A DNA stretch of 64,000 nucleotides from Streptomyces sp. NRRL F-5126. Its GTDB lineage: Bacteria; Actinomycetota; Actinomycetes; Streptomycetales; Streptomycetaceae. Both the position numbers and the translations under genes were made by a program. The stretch lies in contig NZ_JOFZ01000013.1 of NCBI RefSeq assembly GCF_000721265.1, positions 1 through 64,000 of the forward strand, given 5' to 3'. Shown here in pieces: positions 1 to 9,488 of this stretch (positions are counted from its first letter, which is position 1; each line of letters starts with the position of its first letter). Under the pieces are notes generated by a model. The model saw only the letters and a program-made list of their open reading frames with translations. It had not been told where the DNA came from and made no database searches.

Positions 1-147
1 CATGACGGCTTCGGTACGCAGCGGGTTGATCTCCGAGACGGCGCCGACGAACGTGGTCTTGCCCACGCCGAATCCGCCCGCCACCACGATCTTCGCGCTG
101 GTGGTCGATCTGCCTCCGGCCGAGCCGCTAGAGCTTTCGAAGTCCAC
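1..147 (-). CDS. cvnD: Conservon GTPase CvnD, N-terminal part (cut by window edge)
   Basis: Small Ras-like GTP-binding protein of a Streptomyces conservon, a membrane-associated four-protein complex likened to eukaryotic G-protein signalling. Only the first 49 residues lie in the window; the gene runs off the left end. A P-loop GGFGVGKTT is visible at about residues 25-33. The GTG start at 147 lies inside the end of cvnC, a 20-bp overlap on the same strand, so translation is probably coupled. Recognition rests on the P-loop plus the cvnA-B-C-D gene order. Confidence 0.9.
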   Translation of the reverse strand, partial: MDFESSSGSAGGRSTTSAKIVVAGGFGVGKTTFVGAVSEINPLRTEAVM

Positions 148-535
148 TGAGCACCCTTTCCAGCAGTGTCACGTCGGGCGCGCCCCCCGCTTCGCCGTTG
201 CCCGGCTGGTGGATGGCGACCATGCCGGCCTCCGCCAGGTCCGCGACGAGGATCCTGGCCACGCCGAGCGGCATGGTGAGCAGCGCGGAGACCTCGGCCA
301 CCGACTTGACCTCACGGCACAGGTGGCATATCCGCTGGTGCTCGGGCAGCAGCGTGGCGAGGTGGGCGGGGTCCGCCGTCGTGGAGACCAGCGCCTCGAT
401 GGCGAGTTGGTACCGGGGCCTGGTTCTGCCGCCGGTCATCGCATAAGGGCGTACCAGCGGCTGGTCGCCCTCCGGGCCGTAACTGGCGTCGACGGACGCG
501 CCGTACGGATCGTGAGAGGCGGTGGGCGGGGTCAT
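128..535 (-). CDS. cvnC: DUF742 protein CvnC
   Basis: A 135-residue DUF742 protein, the third component of the conservon. The family has a winged-helix-like core; here the conserved stretch is at about residues 30-130, with RPYAMTGGRT near residue 30, HQRICHLC in the middle and ISALL-like VSALLTMPLGVARILVADL following. No membrane segment is seen. It lies 109 bp downstream of cvnB and overlaps cvnD by 20 bp, so it belongs to one transcription unit read from cvnA. In this family CvnC is thought to interact with CvnA and CvnD; its biochemical role is not established. Confidence 0.92.
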   Translation of the reverse strand: MTPPTASHDPYGASVDASYGPEGDQPLVRPYAMTGGRTRPRYQLAIEALVSTTADPAHLATLLPEHQRICHLCREVKSVAEVSALLTMPLGVARILVADLAEAGMVAIHQPGNGEAGGAPDVTLLERVLSGLRKL

Positions 536-644
536 GAATCCTCCGGGCGTGACAGCAGGATGTCTGCGTGCCGTCTTCGTGGCCGGTGGGGGGACGGCTC
601 GGCGGCCTGACGGTGGGTGAGCTGGGACGGTGCCTTGGAGAGTC

Positions 645-1067
645 TCAGTGGAGCAGGCTCCCCTGGAGTTCGGCGCGGAGGTCCGGTGTGAGGACCGTGC
701 CCGCTCGGTCGACGAGGAGTGCCATCTCGTACCCCACCAGGCCGATGTCGCACTCGGGGTGGGCGAGCACGGCGAGGGAGGAGCCGTCGGAGACGGACAT
801 CAGGAAGAGGAAACCGCGCTCCATCTCCACCACGGTCTGGTTGACCAGGCCGCCTTCGAAGATCCGGGAGGCACCCGCGGTCAGCGAGGTGAGACCCGAT
901 GCCACTGCGGCGAGCTGGTCGGCCCGGTCCCGTGGGAAGCCTTCCGACATGGCCAGCAGCAGCCCGTCGGCGGAGACCACGACCGTGTGCGACACCCCTG
1001 GGGTGTTGTCCACGAAGTTCGTGATCAACCAGTTCAGGTTCTGCGCAGCCTGACTCATCGGACTCAC
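645..1067 (-). CDS. cvnB: Roadblock/LC7-domain protein CvnB
   Basis: A 140-residue Roadblock/LC7 domain protein, the second conservon component and a presumed GTPase-activating or scaffold partner of CvnD (an MglB-like relation, inferred from the fold). The domain covers about residues 8-125 with the typical start LNWLITNFVDNTPGVSHTVV and the strand SADGLLLAMSEGF. Its start codon overlaps the stop of cvnA in an ATGA arrangement (1064-1067), which argues for translational coupling. No signal peptide or membrane segment. Confidence 0.93.
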   Translation of the reverse strand: MSPMSQAAQNLNWLITNFVDNTPGVSHTVVVSADGLLLAMSEGFPRDRADQLAAVASGLTSLTAGASRIFEGGLVNQTVVEMERGFLFLMSVSDGSSLAVLAHPECDIGLVGYEMALLVDRAGTVLTPDLRAELQGSLLH

Positions 1068-4000
1068 TGACGCTCCTGCTGGTGAGAGGGGCCGAAATCG
1101 AACCCGCCGCCGTTGGTACCGCCGGAGCCCGCGCTGCGGCCCTGCTGGATACCCCGGCGGAGGTTGGTCAGCCGGCCCCGTACGTCCGCGGGTGCGCGAG
1201 ACACCTGCGGCCCTGTCTGCGTGCTCTGCTCCTGTGCTGTGCCCGGCACCAGGTTGGCGCGCGGGACACGGCGGGGCAGGCCCGAGGTGGTGATGCCGCC
1301 GGCCGCGGGCTTCCTGACCCGCTCGGCCTGCCGCACCAGTTCGTCGTTGGGCGAGGCGCGCCAGGCTGAGGTGGGCGAGGGGCCCACGGGCGCCGCGTTG
1401 TGACCACCCTCGGAGGCCTCCTGTGCCGGGTCGCCGCCGAACAGGGACCCGGACGCCTCCGCGTCGCGTCGCAGGCCGCTGCCGGGGTCCCGGCGGGGCA
1501 TCGCGGGACGCGGGCGGTCCTCCTGCCGGGGTACGTCGCCCCGGCCGTAGCCTTGCTCGCCACCCTGCGCGGCCGGTCCCTGGACGTTCCCGCCCTGGTC
1601 CTGGCGGCTGCGGTCCTGGGCGCTCTGGGCTGGGCCGGTCTGGGCTGGGCCCGTCTGGTCCTGGCCGCCCTGTGCGGACACGCCGGGTGCGGTGCCCTGC
1701 TGCTGCCCGCCGCCGTGGAACCAGTTGGTCTCCAGCGTGTCGTACAGCGGCGTGCGGCCGTCGCCGGGACCAGGGGCGGGCGGCAGCGCGTCGGGCTGCT
1801 GGGGCCTTCGGTCCTGCTGCTGCGGCTGCGGCGGCACACCGCCCTGGCGGCCGCGCTGCTGCGAGAAGTCCTGCTGCTGCCCGTACCCCTGCTGTCCGGC
1901 GTCGTAGCCCTGCGGCGCGGGAGTCTGGCGGCCGTACGACGGGTCGCTGTCGCCGTACGAGGGAGCGAAGCCCTGGTCCTGACCGCGGCCCGTGTCGTAC
2001 ACCGGGTTGGGGCCGGTGTCGTAGCGCCGGCCCTGGCGGTCGTCCCAGGCCTGCGGGCGGTCCGTGCCGTACGCGGGGTTCTGCCCGGTGTCGCGGGCGG
2101 GGCCGGGCCCCGCGCCGTAGCCGGGGGCGCCGCCCTGCCCGTACTCCTGCCGGCGGTCGGTGTAGCCGCCCTGCGCGTCGTAGCCCTGCTGTGCGGCGTC
2201 GAAGCCGGGGCGGGCGAACTGACCGGTGGCCTGCGGGTCCTGGGCACCGGCCTGCGCCGAGAAGTCCGGACGGGCGAACTCGGCCGTGGAGCCGGGGCCC
2301 TGCCGGTCGTCGGGGCGCGGGCTGTGCTGGTCGGGGCGCCGGTCCTGGCGATCGGGGCGCGGCCGGCCGAACTGGTCGGCCGCGTCGTCGTGGCCGCGCG
2401 GGGCGTCGAGCGAGGGACGCAGCTGCATCCGCTCCTGCGGGTGACCGGACGAGGCGGCCCCGGGGCCGCCGGGCAGTTCGGCGCGCGGCATGCCGGGCGG
2501 CGGCAGCTGCCTGGCACCCGGACCCTCACCGCCGGCGCGGCCGCCCGCCTGCGGGAAGGCGTTCTGCGCGCGCCCGCTGAAGCCACCGCGTGGCGACTGC
2601 TCCGCGTCACCGGCGGTCCGGCCGTCGCGCGGCCCTCCGAACACGTCGTCGCGCACGGGCAGCTCGCGGTCCTGCCGTCCCTGGCCGAAGCGCCCGCCGC
2701 CCTGGTCGAACCCGGCCGCGGGCTCGGGCGCGTGGCCGCCGCCGACAGCGGGCATCTGCGCGGTGGCCGGACCCTGGTCGGCGCCCGGACCTCGCGGCGC
2801 CTGCCGGTCCCGGTGCTCCTGCTCGCCGGAGCCCTGCGGCTGCTGTCCCGCGCCGAAGGCGTTCTGCGCGAAGATGCTCGTCGCGCCACGGTCCTGCCCG
2901 CCGCCCGCGTTCGGGGCGCCGCCCCGCGGCGCCGAGGACGCCGCGTCGCGCGAGGGCAGCGCGGCGCGCGGTGCCGCTCCGGCACCGACCTGGCCGCGTG
3001 AGGCGCCCGCTCCCGCGCCGAGCTTGTTGTTGCCCGTGCCGAGGCCGGCGAGACCGCCTCCCGGGCCCGAGCCGAGCCCGGGCTTCCCGCCGCCGGCGGG
3101 GCCGTCCGCGCCCGGTCCTGCCGCGAGCCGGCCCTGCGGAGCGTTCGGCGCCTGGCCGCCGCGTCCGCCGGCCGCACCGGGCTGGGCCGGCGCCTTCTTG
3201 CCGCCCTGCGCGAGGTCGACGGGCAGCATGACGAGTGCCGTCGTGCCGCCGGAGTCCGAGGGGCGCAGCTGGATGCGGATGCCGTGGCGCAGGGACAGCC
3301 GGCCGACCACGAACAGGCCCATGCGGCGCGAGACGGAGACGTCCACGGTCGGCGGCGACGCCAGCCGCTCGTTGATCGCGGCCAGGTCTTCGGGGGACAG
3401 GCCGATACCGGTGTCGTGGATCTCCACCAGCACACGGCCGTCGGGCAGCGCGTGGCCGGTGACGCGGACCTTGGTCTGCGGGGACGAGAACGACGTCGCG
3501 TTCTCCAGCAGCTCGGCGAGCAGGTGGACGAGGTCGTTGACGACGCGCCCGGCGACCTCGGTCGCGGGAACGGCGGCGAGTTCGATGCGCTCGTACTGCT
3601 CCACCTCGGACGCCGCGGCACGCAGCACGTCCACGAGCGGGACGGGGCGTGTCCACCGGCGGCCCGGCTCCTCGCCCGCGAGGACCAGCAGGTTCTCGCC
3701 GTTGCGGCGCATGCGGGTGGCGAGGTGGTCGAGCTTGAAGAGCGAGGACAGCTGGTCGGGGTCGGCCTCGCGGGACTCCAGCTCGGAGATCAGCGAGAGC
3801 TGGCGCTGGATGAGGCCCTGGCTGCGGCGCGAGAGGTTGGTGAACATCGCGTTGACGTTGCCCCGCAGCAGCGCCTGTTCCGCGGCGAGCCGGACGGCCT
3901 CGCGGTGCACGTGGTCGAAGGCCGCGGCCACCTTGCCGATCTCGTCGCGCGAGTGGACGCCCACGGACTCCACGGAGGTGTCGACGTCCTGCGGGTCCGA

Positions 4001-5353
4001 CTCGGAGAGCTCCCTGACGAGCTCGGGCAGCCGGTCCTGGGCGACCTTGGTCGCCGTGTCCTGGAGCCGCCGCAGCGAGCGCACCATGGACCGGGCCACG
4101 ATGAACGCGCCCGCCAGGGAGACGCCGAGGACCAGCAGGATCACCGCGCCGTTGATGATGGCGTCGCGCTGCGACTGCTGGCGCAGCTCGGTCGCCTTGG
4201 CCTCCACCTGGCCGAGCAGCGTGGACTCGATGGTCTTCATCGTGTTGATGCGGACCGACGCCTGGTCGATCCAGTCCGCGTAGCTGCGGTTGGGCTGGTT
4301 GGCGAGGCCGTCGGGGCCGCCGAAGACCCGGCTCTCGTAGTCGTCGGCCGCCTTGATCTCGGGACTGCCCTGGCCCTGCAGGGGGGCCATCAGATCGTCG
4401 GCGTTACCGCCCATCGACTGGTACAGCGTGCGGAACGTGTTGAGCTCGTTCGTCTCCTTCTTGGCGGCGGCGGCGCCGTAGAGACGGTCGGACTCGGTCA
4501 GTTTGCCCGTGTGCTTCTTCGGATCGGCCGGCAGGGCCGCGGCGATGATCGCGCGCTGGATGGAGGCGTACTCCTTGGCGGACGAGAACGCGGCCAGGGC
4601 GCGGGTCCGCTTGATCATGTCCGGGCTGTTGGTGGCCTGCGCCATGTCCTGGGACAGACTCAGCAGCGAGGTGATCAGCTGGTCGTAGGAGTCGACGGTC
4701 AGCGAGGACGAGCCGGGCGTGGAGTAGGCGCCGCTGCGCAGGTCGCTGATCTGCTGGACCTGACCGGCGATCTGGTTGACGTTGGCCCGGATGCTGTTGA
4801 GCGTGTCGTCGCTGTTCGTGTTGCCGATGGCGTTGGTCGCATTGAGGAACGACTTGCTGGCCCGGTCGGTCTGGGTCTGCAGCTGCTTGATGCTCAGGTC
4901 GCTCGGCTGCACGCCGTGGCTGAGCGGGCCCGCCTCCTGGTCGCGCTCGGTCTGGAGCTGGGCGGCGAGTGCGGTCGCCTCCTTGGTCAGCTCCGTGAGC
5001 AACTGCATGTGGTCGAGCTGGTTGATGTTGTTGATCGAGTCGTCGATCCGCAACGCACCCAGCGTGGTGGCCGCGATCACGGGCAGCGCCAGCAGGGAGA
5101 CGAGGCGCGTGCTGATGCGCCAGTTGCGCAGGGCTATTCGAGAGCCTGCGTCCCCCGGTGACGCGGCGGCCCTGGGCGCGGCCGCCTGGGTCTCGTTCGC
5201 TGTCTCGGGCCGGGTGGCGCGCTCGTTCCCCTCCGGCGACGGGCCGGCCGCCGTCCTGTTCCGGGTGTGCTGGGCCGAGGCGCCGCGTTCCGACGCGCCG
5301 CGGGGCTCCTGCTCCGCCGCGGCACTGCTATCCCTCTTCGAACGTCCCTGCAC
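1064..5353 (-). CDS. cvnA: Sensor-histidine-kinase-like membrane protein CvnA (nitrate/nitrite-sensing type)
   Basis: First conservon protein, a membrane sensor with a degenerate kinase layout. From the chosen GTG start at 5353 it is 1429 residues: a charged cytosolic N-terminus, membrane segment near residues 80-100, a long extracytoplasmic helical NIT-type sensor region, a second membrane segment near 396-418, a HAMP region, then an HATPase domain with an N-box-like ELLENATSFS near 612 and DTGIGLS near 645. The last 700 residues are low-complexity Gly/Pro/Gln/Arg. The frame is open to 5536 but GTG 5353 has an AGAGG about 10 nt upstream and matches the usual start VQGRSKRD. No obvious phosphoacceptor H-box was found, as in other conservons. 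Confidence 0.9.
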   Translation of the reverse strand: MQGRSKRDSSAAAEQEPRGASERGASAQHTRNRTAAGPSPEGNERATRPETANETQAAAPRAAASPGDAGSRIALRNWRISTRLVSLLALPVIAATTLGALRIDDSINNINQLDHMQLLTELTKEATALAAQLQTERDQEAGPLSHGVQPSDLSIKQLQTQTDRASKSFLNATNAIGNTNSDDTLNSIRANVNQIAGQVQQISDLRSGAYSTPGSSSLTVDSYDQLITSLLSLSQDMAQATNSPDMIKRTRALAAFSSAKEYASIQRAIIAAALPADPKKHTGKLTESDRLYGAAAAKKETNELNTFRTLYQSMGGNADDLMAPLQGQGSPEIKAADDYESRVFGGPDGLANQPNRSYADWIDQASVRINTMKTIESTLLGQVEAKATELRQQSQRDAIINGAVILLVLGVSLAGAFIVARSMVRSLRRLQDTATKVAQDRLPELVRELSESDPQDVDTSVESVGVHSRDEIGKVAAAFDHVHREAVRLAAEQALLRGNVNAMFTNLSRRSQGLIQRQLSLISELESREADPDQLSSLFKLDHLATRMRRNGENLLVLAGEEPGRRWTRPVPLVDVLRAAASEVEQYERIELAAVPATEVAGRVVNDLVHLLAELLENATSFSSPQTKVRVTGHALPDGRVLVEIHDTGIGLSPEDLAAINERLASPPTVDVSVSRRMGLFVVGRLSLRHGIRIQLRPSDSGGTTALVMLPVDLAQGGKKAPAQPGAAGGRGGQAPNAPQGRLAAGPGADGPAGGGKPGLGSGPGGGLAGLGTGNNKLGAGAGASRGQVGAGAAPRAALPSRDAASSAPRGGAPNAGGGQDRGATSIFAQNAFGAGQQPQGSGEQEHRDRQAPRGPGADQGPATAQMPAVGGGHAPEPAAGFDQGGGRFGQGRQDRELPVRDDVFGGPRDGRTAGDAEQSPRGGFSGRAQNAFPQAGGRAGGEGPGARQLPPPGMPRAELPGGPGAASSGHPQERMQLRPSLDAPRGHDDAADQFGRPRPDRQDRRPDQHSPRPDDRQGPGSTAEFARPDFSAQAGAQDPQATGQFARPGFDAAQQGYDAQGGYTDRRQEYGQGGAPGYGAGPGPARDTGQNPAYGTDRPQAWDDRQGRRYDTGPNPVYDTGRGQDQGFAPSYGDSDPSYGRQTPAPQGYDAGQQGYGQQQDFSQQRGRQGGVPPQPQQQDRRPQQPDALPPAPGPGDGRTPLYDTLETNWFHGGGQQQGTAPGVSAQGGQDQTGPAQTGPAQSAQDRSRQDQGGNVQGPAAQGGEQGYGRGDVPRQEDRPRPAMPRRDPGSGLRRDAEASGSLFGGDPAQEASEGGHNAAPVGPSPTSAWRASPNDELVRQAERVRKPAAGGITTSGLPRRVPRANLVPGTAQEQSTQTGPQVSRAPADVRGRLTNLRRGIQQGRSAGSGGTNGGGFDFGPSHQQERQ

Positions 5354-5923
5354 TAGCGTCGCAACCTCTGGACCAGGCGTCCCACCGCGTGCGGCAGGAC
5401 GGTGTCGGCGTCGTGGGGTGCGAGACGCCCCCCATGGTGGTCGTGAGTCCGCCGTTCCTCCCCGTTCACACGCGACGCTCCGTCGCGCCCGTGTGCGCCG
5501 GGTGGGAACTCGCGGCGGTGGGGGTGATTCCAGCACAGTGCCGGATCTCCAACAAGGTCTGGCGGCACTGCCGTGACCTGTATGACACCGCGTAACGGCC
5601 GTGTCACGAATCGTCGAAAGTGATCACGGAGAAATCGGGTCATTGCGGAACATCCGCTGGGCGGCTCAGGGTGTCCCAGTCCTCATGATCGGCAGCGGAA
5701 TGGAGCTTTCTGGTGTGAGATGACCGTTTTCATGGCGCCCTGAGACGTGAAGATTTAGGAAGAATGTCCGTCAACTGGTGAGGAAACTCACACGCGGAGG
5801 GGTGTCAGGCGCGCCTTTCGGCGAGAATCAGATGTTTAACCTGACCCCTTCCAGGGTTGGCATATGCGCGGCCCGCGCCGCCCGCCGCGCCCCACCCGCG
5901 AGACACGAGAACGGGATCGCCCC
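5354..5923. other. Intergenic region upstream of cvnA
   Basis: About 570 bp between the divergent cvnA start and the next plus-strand ORF. It is less GC-rich than its surroundings, which suits a promoter region for cvnA reading left. A separated inverted repeat GTGTGAG (5713-5719) and CTCACAC (5787-5793) is present, of unknown meaning. No convincing gene was found in it. Confidence 0.4.
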
Positions 5924-6091
5924 ATGACACCTGCCGCGAAGACGGCCACGGACTTCCGCAAGACCGCCAACCCGAGGCGCACCACGCTCGCCCATCTCGC
6001 GGACGCCACCGGGCTCGTCACGGCGCAGGTCCGCGAATACCGCGGGGCCCTCCCGCTCCGCACCGCCAACCCGAGGCGCACACAGCTGTAG
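5924..6091 (+). CDS. Small basic protein of unknown function
   Basis: A possible 55-residue protein starting MTPAAKTATDFRKTANPRRT, rich in Arg, Thr and Ala. The seven-residue string TANPRRT occurs twice, near residues 14-20 and 46-52, flanking a helix-like middle (LAHLADATGLVTAQVREY). I do not recognise the family. It lies upstream of the fumarylacetoacetase-family gene on the same strand, and a weak purine-rich stretch (ACGAGAACGGGA) precedes the ATG. The frame is open further upstream, to 5864. The repeat and codon pattern favour a real gene, but without homologues it stays uncertain. Confidence 0.45.
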   Translation: MTPAAKTATDFRKTANPRRTTLAHLADATGLVTAQVREYRGALPLRTANPRRTQL

Positions 6092-6220
6092 GGACCGCAC
6101 CCGCCGGTACCACCCCGCCGGTACGCACCCGCGCCCCGTCGCCGCGCTAGCCTGATGCCAGAGTCGGCCGAACAGTTGCTGACCAGGACCGCGAGTGAAG
6201 TGAGGGGCGAGTAGCAAACC

Positions 6221-7006
6221 GTGCGCATCGCCAGGTTCTCCATCGACGGCAATGTCGCCTTCGGCGCTGTCGAGGACGCGGGAGGCGGCGATCCGGCCGG
6301 CCTGCTCCTCGACATCATCAAGGGCGTCCCGTACAGCGGCGCCCAGCTCAGCGGCACGAAGGTGCGCCTGAGCGAGGTACGCCTCCTGCCGCCCGTGCTC
6401 CCCAGCAAGGTCGTGGCCGTCGGCCGCAACTACGCGGAGCACGCGGCGGAGCTGGGCAACGAGGTACCCGAAGCGGCGATGACGTTCTTCAAGCCCAGCA
6501 CGTCCGTGATCGGCTCGGGCGACCCCATCGTCTACCCGCACTTCTCGGACGACGTCCACTACGAGGCCGAGCTCGCCGTCGTCATCGGCACCCTCTGCCG
6601 CGAGGTGCCGCGCGAGCGCGTCAGGGACGTCATCTACGGGTACACCTGCGCCAACGACGTCACCGCACGCGACCTGCAGAAGTCCGAGAAGCAGTGGGCG
6701 CGCGCCAAGGGGTTCGACACCTCGTGCCCGCTCGGGCCCTGGGTGGAGACGGAACTCGACCCGTCCGACCTGACGGTCCAGTGCACCGTCAACGGCCTCC
6801 AGCGCCAGCTCGGGCGCACCAGCGAGATGATCCGCACCGTCGAGGACCTCGTCGTCCACGTCAGCGAGGCCATGACCCTGGTGCCCGGCGACGTCATCCT
6901 CACCGGCACACCCGCGGGCGTGGGCCCGCTCTCCGTCGGCGACGAGGTCGCCGTCACCATCGAAGGCATCGGCACTCTCACCAACAAGGTGATCAAGCGT
7001 GGCTAA
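6221..7006 (+). CDS. Fumarylacetoacetate hydrolase (FAH) family protein
   Basis: A 261-residue member of the FAH superfamily, metal-dependent hydrolases, isomerases or decarboxylases acting on beta-keto acids. The family core is clear from residue 65: [16 protein letters not shown], then the metal-binding acidic pair in HYEAELAVV and the Asp of NDVTARDLQ, and the C-terminal [11 protein letters not shown]. The exact substrate cannot be read from sequence; acylpyruvase or oxaloacetate-decarboxylase-like activity is typical for proteins of this size. GTG start at 6221 with GAGG-rich sequence upstream. It overlaps gltX by 8 bp, so the two are co-transcribed, although no pathway link is obvious. 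Confidence 0.88.
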   Translation: MRIARFSIDGNVAFGAVEDAGGGDPAGLLLDIIKGVPYSGAQLSGTKVRLSEVRLLPPVLPSKVVAVGRNYAEHAAELGNEVPEAAMTFFKPSTSVIGSGDPIVYPHFSDDVHYEAELAVVIGTLCREVPRERVRDVIYGYTCANDVTARDLQKSEKQWARAKGFDTSCPLGPWVETELDPSDLTVQCTVNGLQRQLGRTSEMIRTVEDLVVHVSEAMTLVPGDVILTGTPAGVGPLSVGDEVAVTIEGIGTLTNKVIKRG

Positions 7007-8474
7007 CGGCTCCGTCCGTGTACGTTTCTGTCCCTCCCCGACCGGCAACCCGCACGTGGGCCTGGTCCGCACGGCCCTGTTCAACTGGGCCTTCGCCCGG
7101 CACCACGGCGGGTCCCTGGTCTTCCGCATCGAGGACACCGACGCCGCGCGCGACTCCGAGGAGTCCTACGCGCAGCTGCTCGACTCGATGCGCTGGCTCG
7201 GCCTCGACTGGGACGAGGGCCCCGAGGTCGGCGGCCCCCACGAGCCGTACCGCCAGTCGCAGCGCATGGACATCTACCGCGACGTCGCGGACAAGCTCCT
7301 GGCCGGCGGCTACGCGTACCCCTGCTACTGCACGTCCGAGGAGCTGGAGCAGCGCCGCGACGCCGCGCGCGCGGCCGGCCGGCCCTCCGGGTACGACGGC
7401 CACTGCCGCGACCTGAGCGACGAGCGGAAGGCGGCGTACGAGGCCGAGGGGCGCCGGCACATCGTCCGCTTCCGGATGCCCGACGAGCCGATCACCTTCA
7501 CCGACCTGGTGCGCGGCGAGCTCACCTTCACCCCGGACAACGTGCCCGACTACGGCATCGTGCGCGCCAACGGCGCACCGCTGTACACGCTCGTCAACCC
7601 CGTCGACGACGCGCTGATGGAGATCACGCACGTGCTGCGCGGCGAGGACCTGCTCTCCTCCACCCCGCGCCAGATCGCCCTCTACGGGGCGCTGCGCGAG
7701 CTGGGCGTCGCCAAGGGCGTCCCGGCCTTCGGGCACCTGCCGTACGTGATGGGCGAGGGCAACAAGAAGCTGTCCAAGCGAGACCCGCAGTCCTCACTCA
7801 ACCTCTACCGCGAGCGGGGCTTCCTCCCGGACGGCCTGCTCAACTACCTGTCCCTGCTGGGCTGGTCGTTCTCGGCGGACCAGGACATCTTCACGATGGA
7901 CGAGATGGTCGGGGCGTTCGAGATCAGCGCGGTCAACGCCAACCCCGCACGCTTCGACCTCAAGAAGGCCGAGGCGATCAATGCTGACCACATCAGGCAG
8001 CTGGACGTGAAGGCGTTCACCGAGGCGTGCGCGCCCTGGCTGGCCGCACCGCACGCGCCCTGGGCCCCCGAGCGGTTCGACCAGGGCGCCTTCGACGCGC
8101 TCGCGCCGCTGGCGCAGACCCGGGTCACGGTCCTCTCGGACATCACGGCCAACGTCGACTTCCTCTTCCTCGAGGAGCCGGTGCGCGACGACGCGTCCTG
8201 GGCGAAGGCGATGAAGGGCGACCCCGCCGGGCTGCTGACCACGGTGCGCGAGAAGCTCGCGGAGACCACATGGGAGGCGGAGCCGCTGAAGGAGGCCGTA
8301 CTCGCCGCGGGCGAGCAGCACGGCCTCAAGCTCGGCAAGGCGCAGGCCCCGCTGCGGGTGGCGGTCACGGGCCGCACGGTGGGCCTGCCGCTGTTCGAGT
8401 CGCTGGAGGTGCTGGGCCGCGACCGCACCCTGGCGCGCGTCGACGCGGCCCTCGCCAGGCTGGCGTCCGCGTAG
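6999..8474 (+). CDS. gltX: Glutamyl-tRNA synthetase
   Basis: A 491-residue class I aminoacyl-tRNA synthetase that charges tRNA-Glu. The HIGH-like motif sits in [18 protein letters not shown] (residues 12-29) and the KMSKS-like loop is KKLSKRD near residue 256. A CYCTS stretch near 108 belongs to the zinc-binding insertion area. Length is normal. GTG start overlaps the preceding FAH gene. Three tRNA-Glu genes lie 2-3 kb downstream. In organisms without glutaminyl-tRNA synthetase this enzyme also mischarges tRNA-Gln for GatCAB; whether that holds here cannot be seen from the window. Confidence 0.97.
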   Translation: MANGSVRVRFCPSPTGNPHVGLVRTALFNWAFARHHGGSLVFRIEDTDAARDSEESYAQLLDSMRWLGLDWDEGPEVGGPHEPYRQSQRMDIYRDVADKLLAGGYAYPCYCTSEELEQRRDAARAAGRPSGYDGHCRDLSDERKAAYEAEGRRHIVRFRMPDEPITFTDLVRGELTFTPDNVPDYGIVRANGAPLYTLVNPVDDALMEITHVLRGEDLLSSTPRQIALYGALRELGVAKGVPAFGHLPYVMGEGNKKLSKRDPQSSLNLYRERGFLPDGLLNYLSLLGWSFSADQDIFTMDEMVGAFEISAVNANPARFDLKKAEAINADHIRQLDVKAFTEACAPWLAAPHAPWAPERFDQGAFDALAPLAQTRVTVLSDITANVDFLFLEEPVRDDASWAKAMKGDPAGLLTTVREKLAETTWEAEPLKEAVLAAGEQHGLKLGKAQAPLRVAVTGRTVGLPLFESLEVLGRDRTLARVDAALARLASA

Positions 8475-8486
8475 GGACATGGCAGC

Positions 8487-8522
8487 GCGGGAGGGGCGGC
8501 CGGGAACGGCCGCCCCTCCCGC
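8487..8522. terminator. Bidirectional hairpin between gltX and the convergent methyltransferase gene
   Basis: A perfect 16-bp GC-rich stem (8487-8502 with 8507-8522) closed by a GGAA tetraloop. It lies 12 bp after the gltX stop and 8 bp from the stop of the convergent gene, so it can serve both. No U tract, as is common in Streptomyces. Confidence 0.8.
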
Positions 8523-8530
8523 CGCTTGTC

Positions 8531-9322
8531 CTACGGGAGCCGGGCGACGCCCGCGTAGAGGAGCACGGGCAGGTCGCCCGCGTCGGGGGCGGGCGTGTCC
8601 TTGAACCACGCGGCGGGGGTCACCACGCCCGGCTCCACCAGGTCGAGGCCGTCGAAGAACCGCTCGACCTCGGCCCGCGTGCGCATCTGGTTGGGGATGT
8701 TGCTCCGGTACATCCGCTCCTGCTCGTGGTCGACGGGACCGGGGAAGGTGTCCATGGTCGCGTGGGAGAGCACCAGGTGGCTGCCGGGCGCCAGGGCGTC
8801 GAGGAACGTGCGGACGATGCCGTACGGGTCCTCCTCGTCCAGCACGAAGTGCAGGAGCGCCACGAGCGACAGGGCGACGGGCCGGTCCAGGTCGAGGAGC
8901 CCGCCCGCCCTTTCGAGGATGGCCGCCGGGTCGCGCACGTCCGCGTGCAGGTAGTCGGTGCGGCCCTCGGGCGCGGAGACGAGGAGCGCCTCGGCATGGC
9001 GCAGCACGATGGGGTCGTTGTCGACGTACACGACGCGGGCGGCTGGATCGACGCCCTGCGCCACCTGGTGCAGGTTCGGCTGGGTGGGGATGCCGGTGCC
9101 GACGTCGAGGAACTGGTCGATGCCGCTGCGCGCGCTCCAGGCGACCGCGCGGTGCATGAACGCGCGGTTCTGCCGGGCGGTGTGGGCGACGAGGTCGGGG
9201 AGCAGGTCGGCGAGCTGCTGGTCGACGAGGTAGTTGTCCTTGCCCCCGAGCAGATAGTCGTAGACGCGTGCCGAGTGCGGCCTGCTCGTGTCGACCTGCG
9301 GCTTCGGGACACCTGACGCCAT
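8531..9322 (-). CDS. SAM-dependent methyltransferase, DUF574 (Methyltransf_19) family
   Basis: A 263-residue protein of the actinomycete-expanded DUF574 family, which adopts a Rossmann methyltransferase fold. The family hallmark is at the N-terminus, PHSARVYDYLLGGKDNYLVD (residues 15-34), followed by the SAM motif FLDVGTGIPT near residue 72 and YVDNDPIV near 100. Natural substrates of this family are mostly unknown. The gene is monocistronic, convergent with gltX, and has its own 5' region of about 160 bp shared with the divergent HAD gene. Confidence 0.9.
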   Translation of the reverse strand: MASGVPKPQVDTSRPHSARVYDYLLGGKDNYLVDQQLADLLPDLVAHTARQNRAFMHRAVAWSARSGIDQFLDVGTGIPTQPNLHQVAQGVDPAARVVYVDNDPIVLRHAEALLVSAPEGRTDYLHADVRDPAAILERAGGLLDLDRPVALSLVALLHFVLDEEDPYGIVRTFLDALAPGSHLVLSHATMDTFPGPVDHEQERMYRSNIPNQMRTRAEVERFFDGLDLVEPGVVTPAAWFKDTPAPDAGDLPVLLYAGVARLP

Positions 9323-9488
9323 GGGTGGGCTCCGGTCTGGGTGAGGGGGCGGGGCGGGGGGTGGTGGCCGCGGCCAGTCTCACAGCCAACAACGCGCTGG
9401 TCAAAGGCCGTTGAATCCGGAACGCCACCCTCCGCGCGCCTCGCGGGTACCTCGTGCCGTGCCGGTGCCGAGGCCCTAGGGTGGTGCC

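Noticed and set aside
1168..3621. Long open frames on both strands opposite or inside cvnA (e.g. 1168-3621 minus, 1400-3001 plus)
   Set aside because: They are Arg/Pro/Ala-rich by-products of high GC3 in cvnA; no motif or ribosome-binding site, and the true frame has domains.
3284..5161. 625-codon plus-strand frame antisense to cvnA
   Set aside because: Composition (Val/Gly/Asp/Arg/His mirror of the sense frame) and lack of any domain show it is an antisense shadow.
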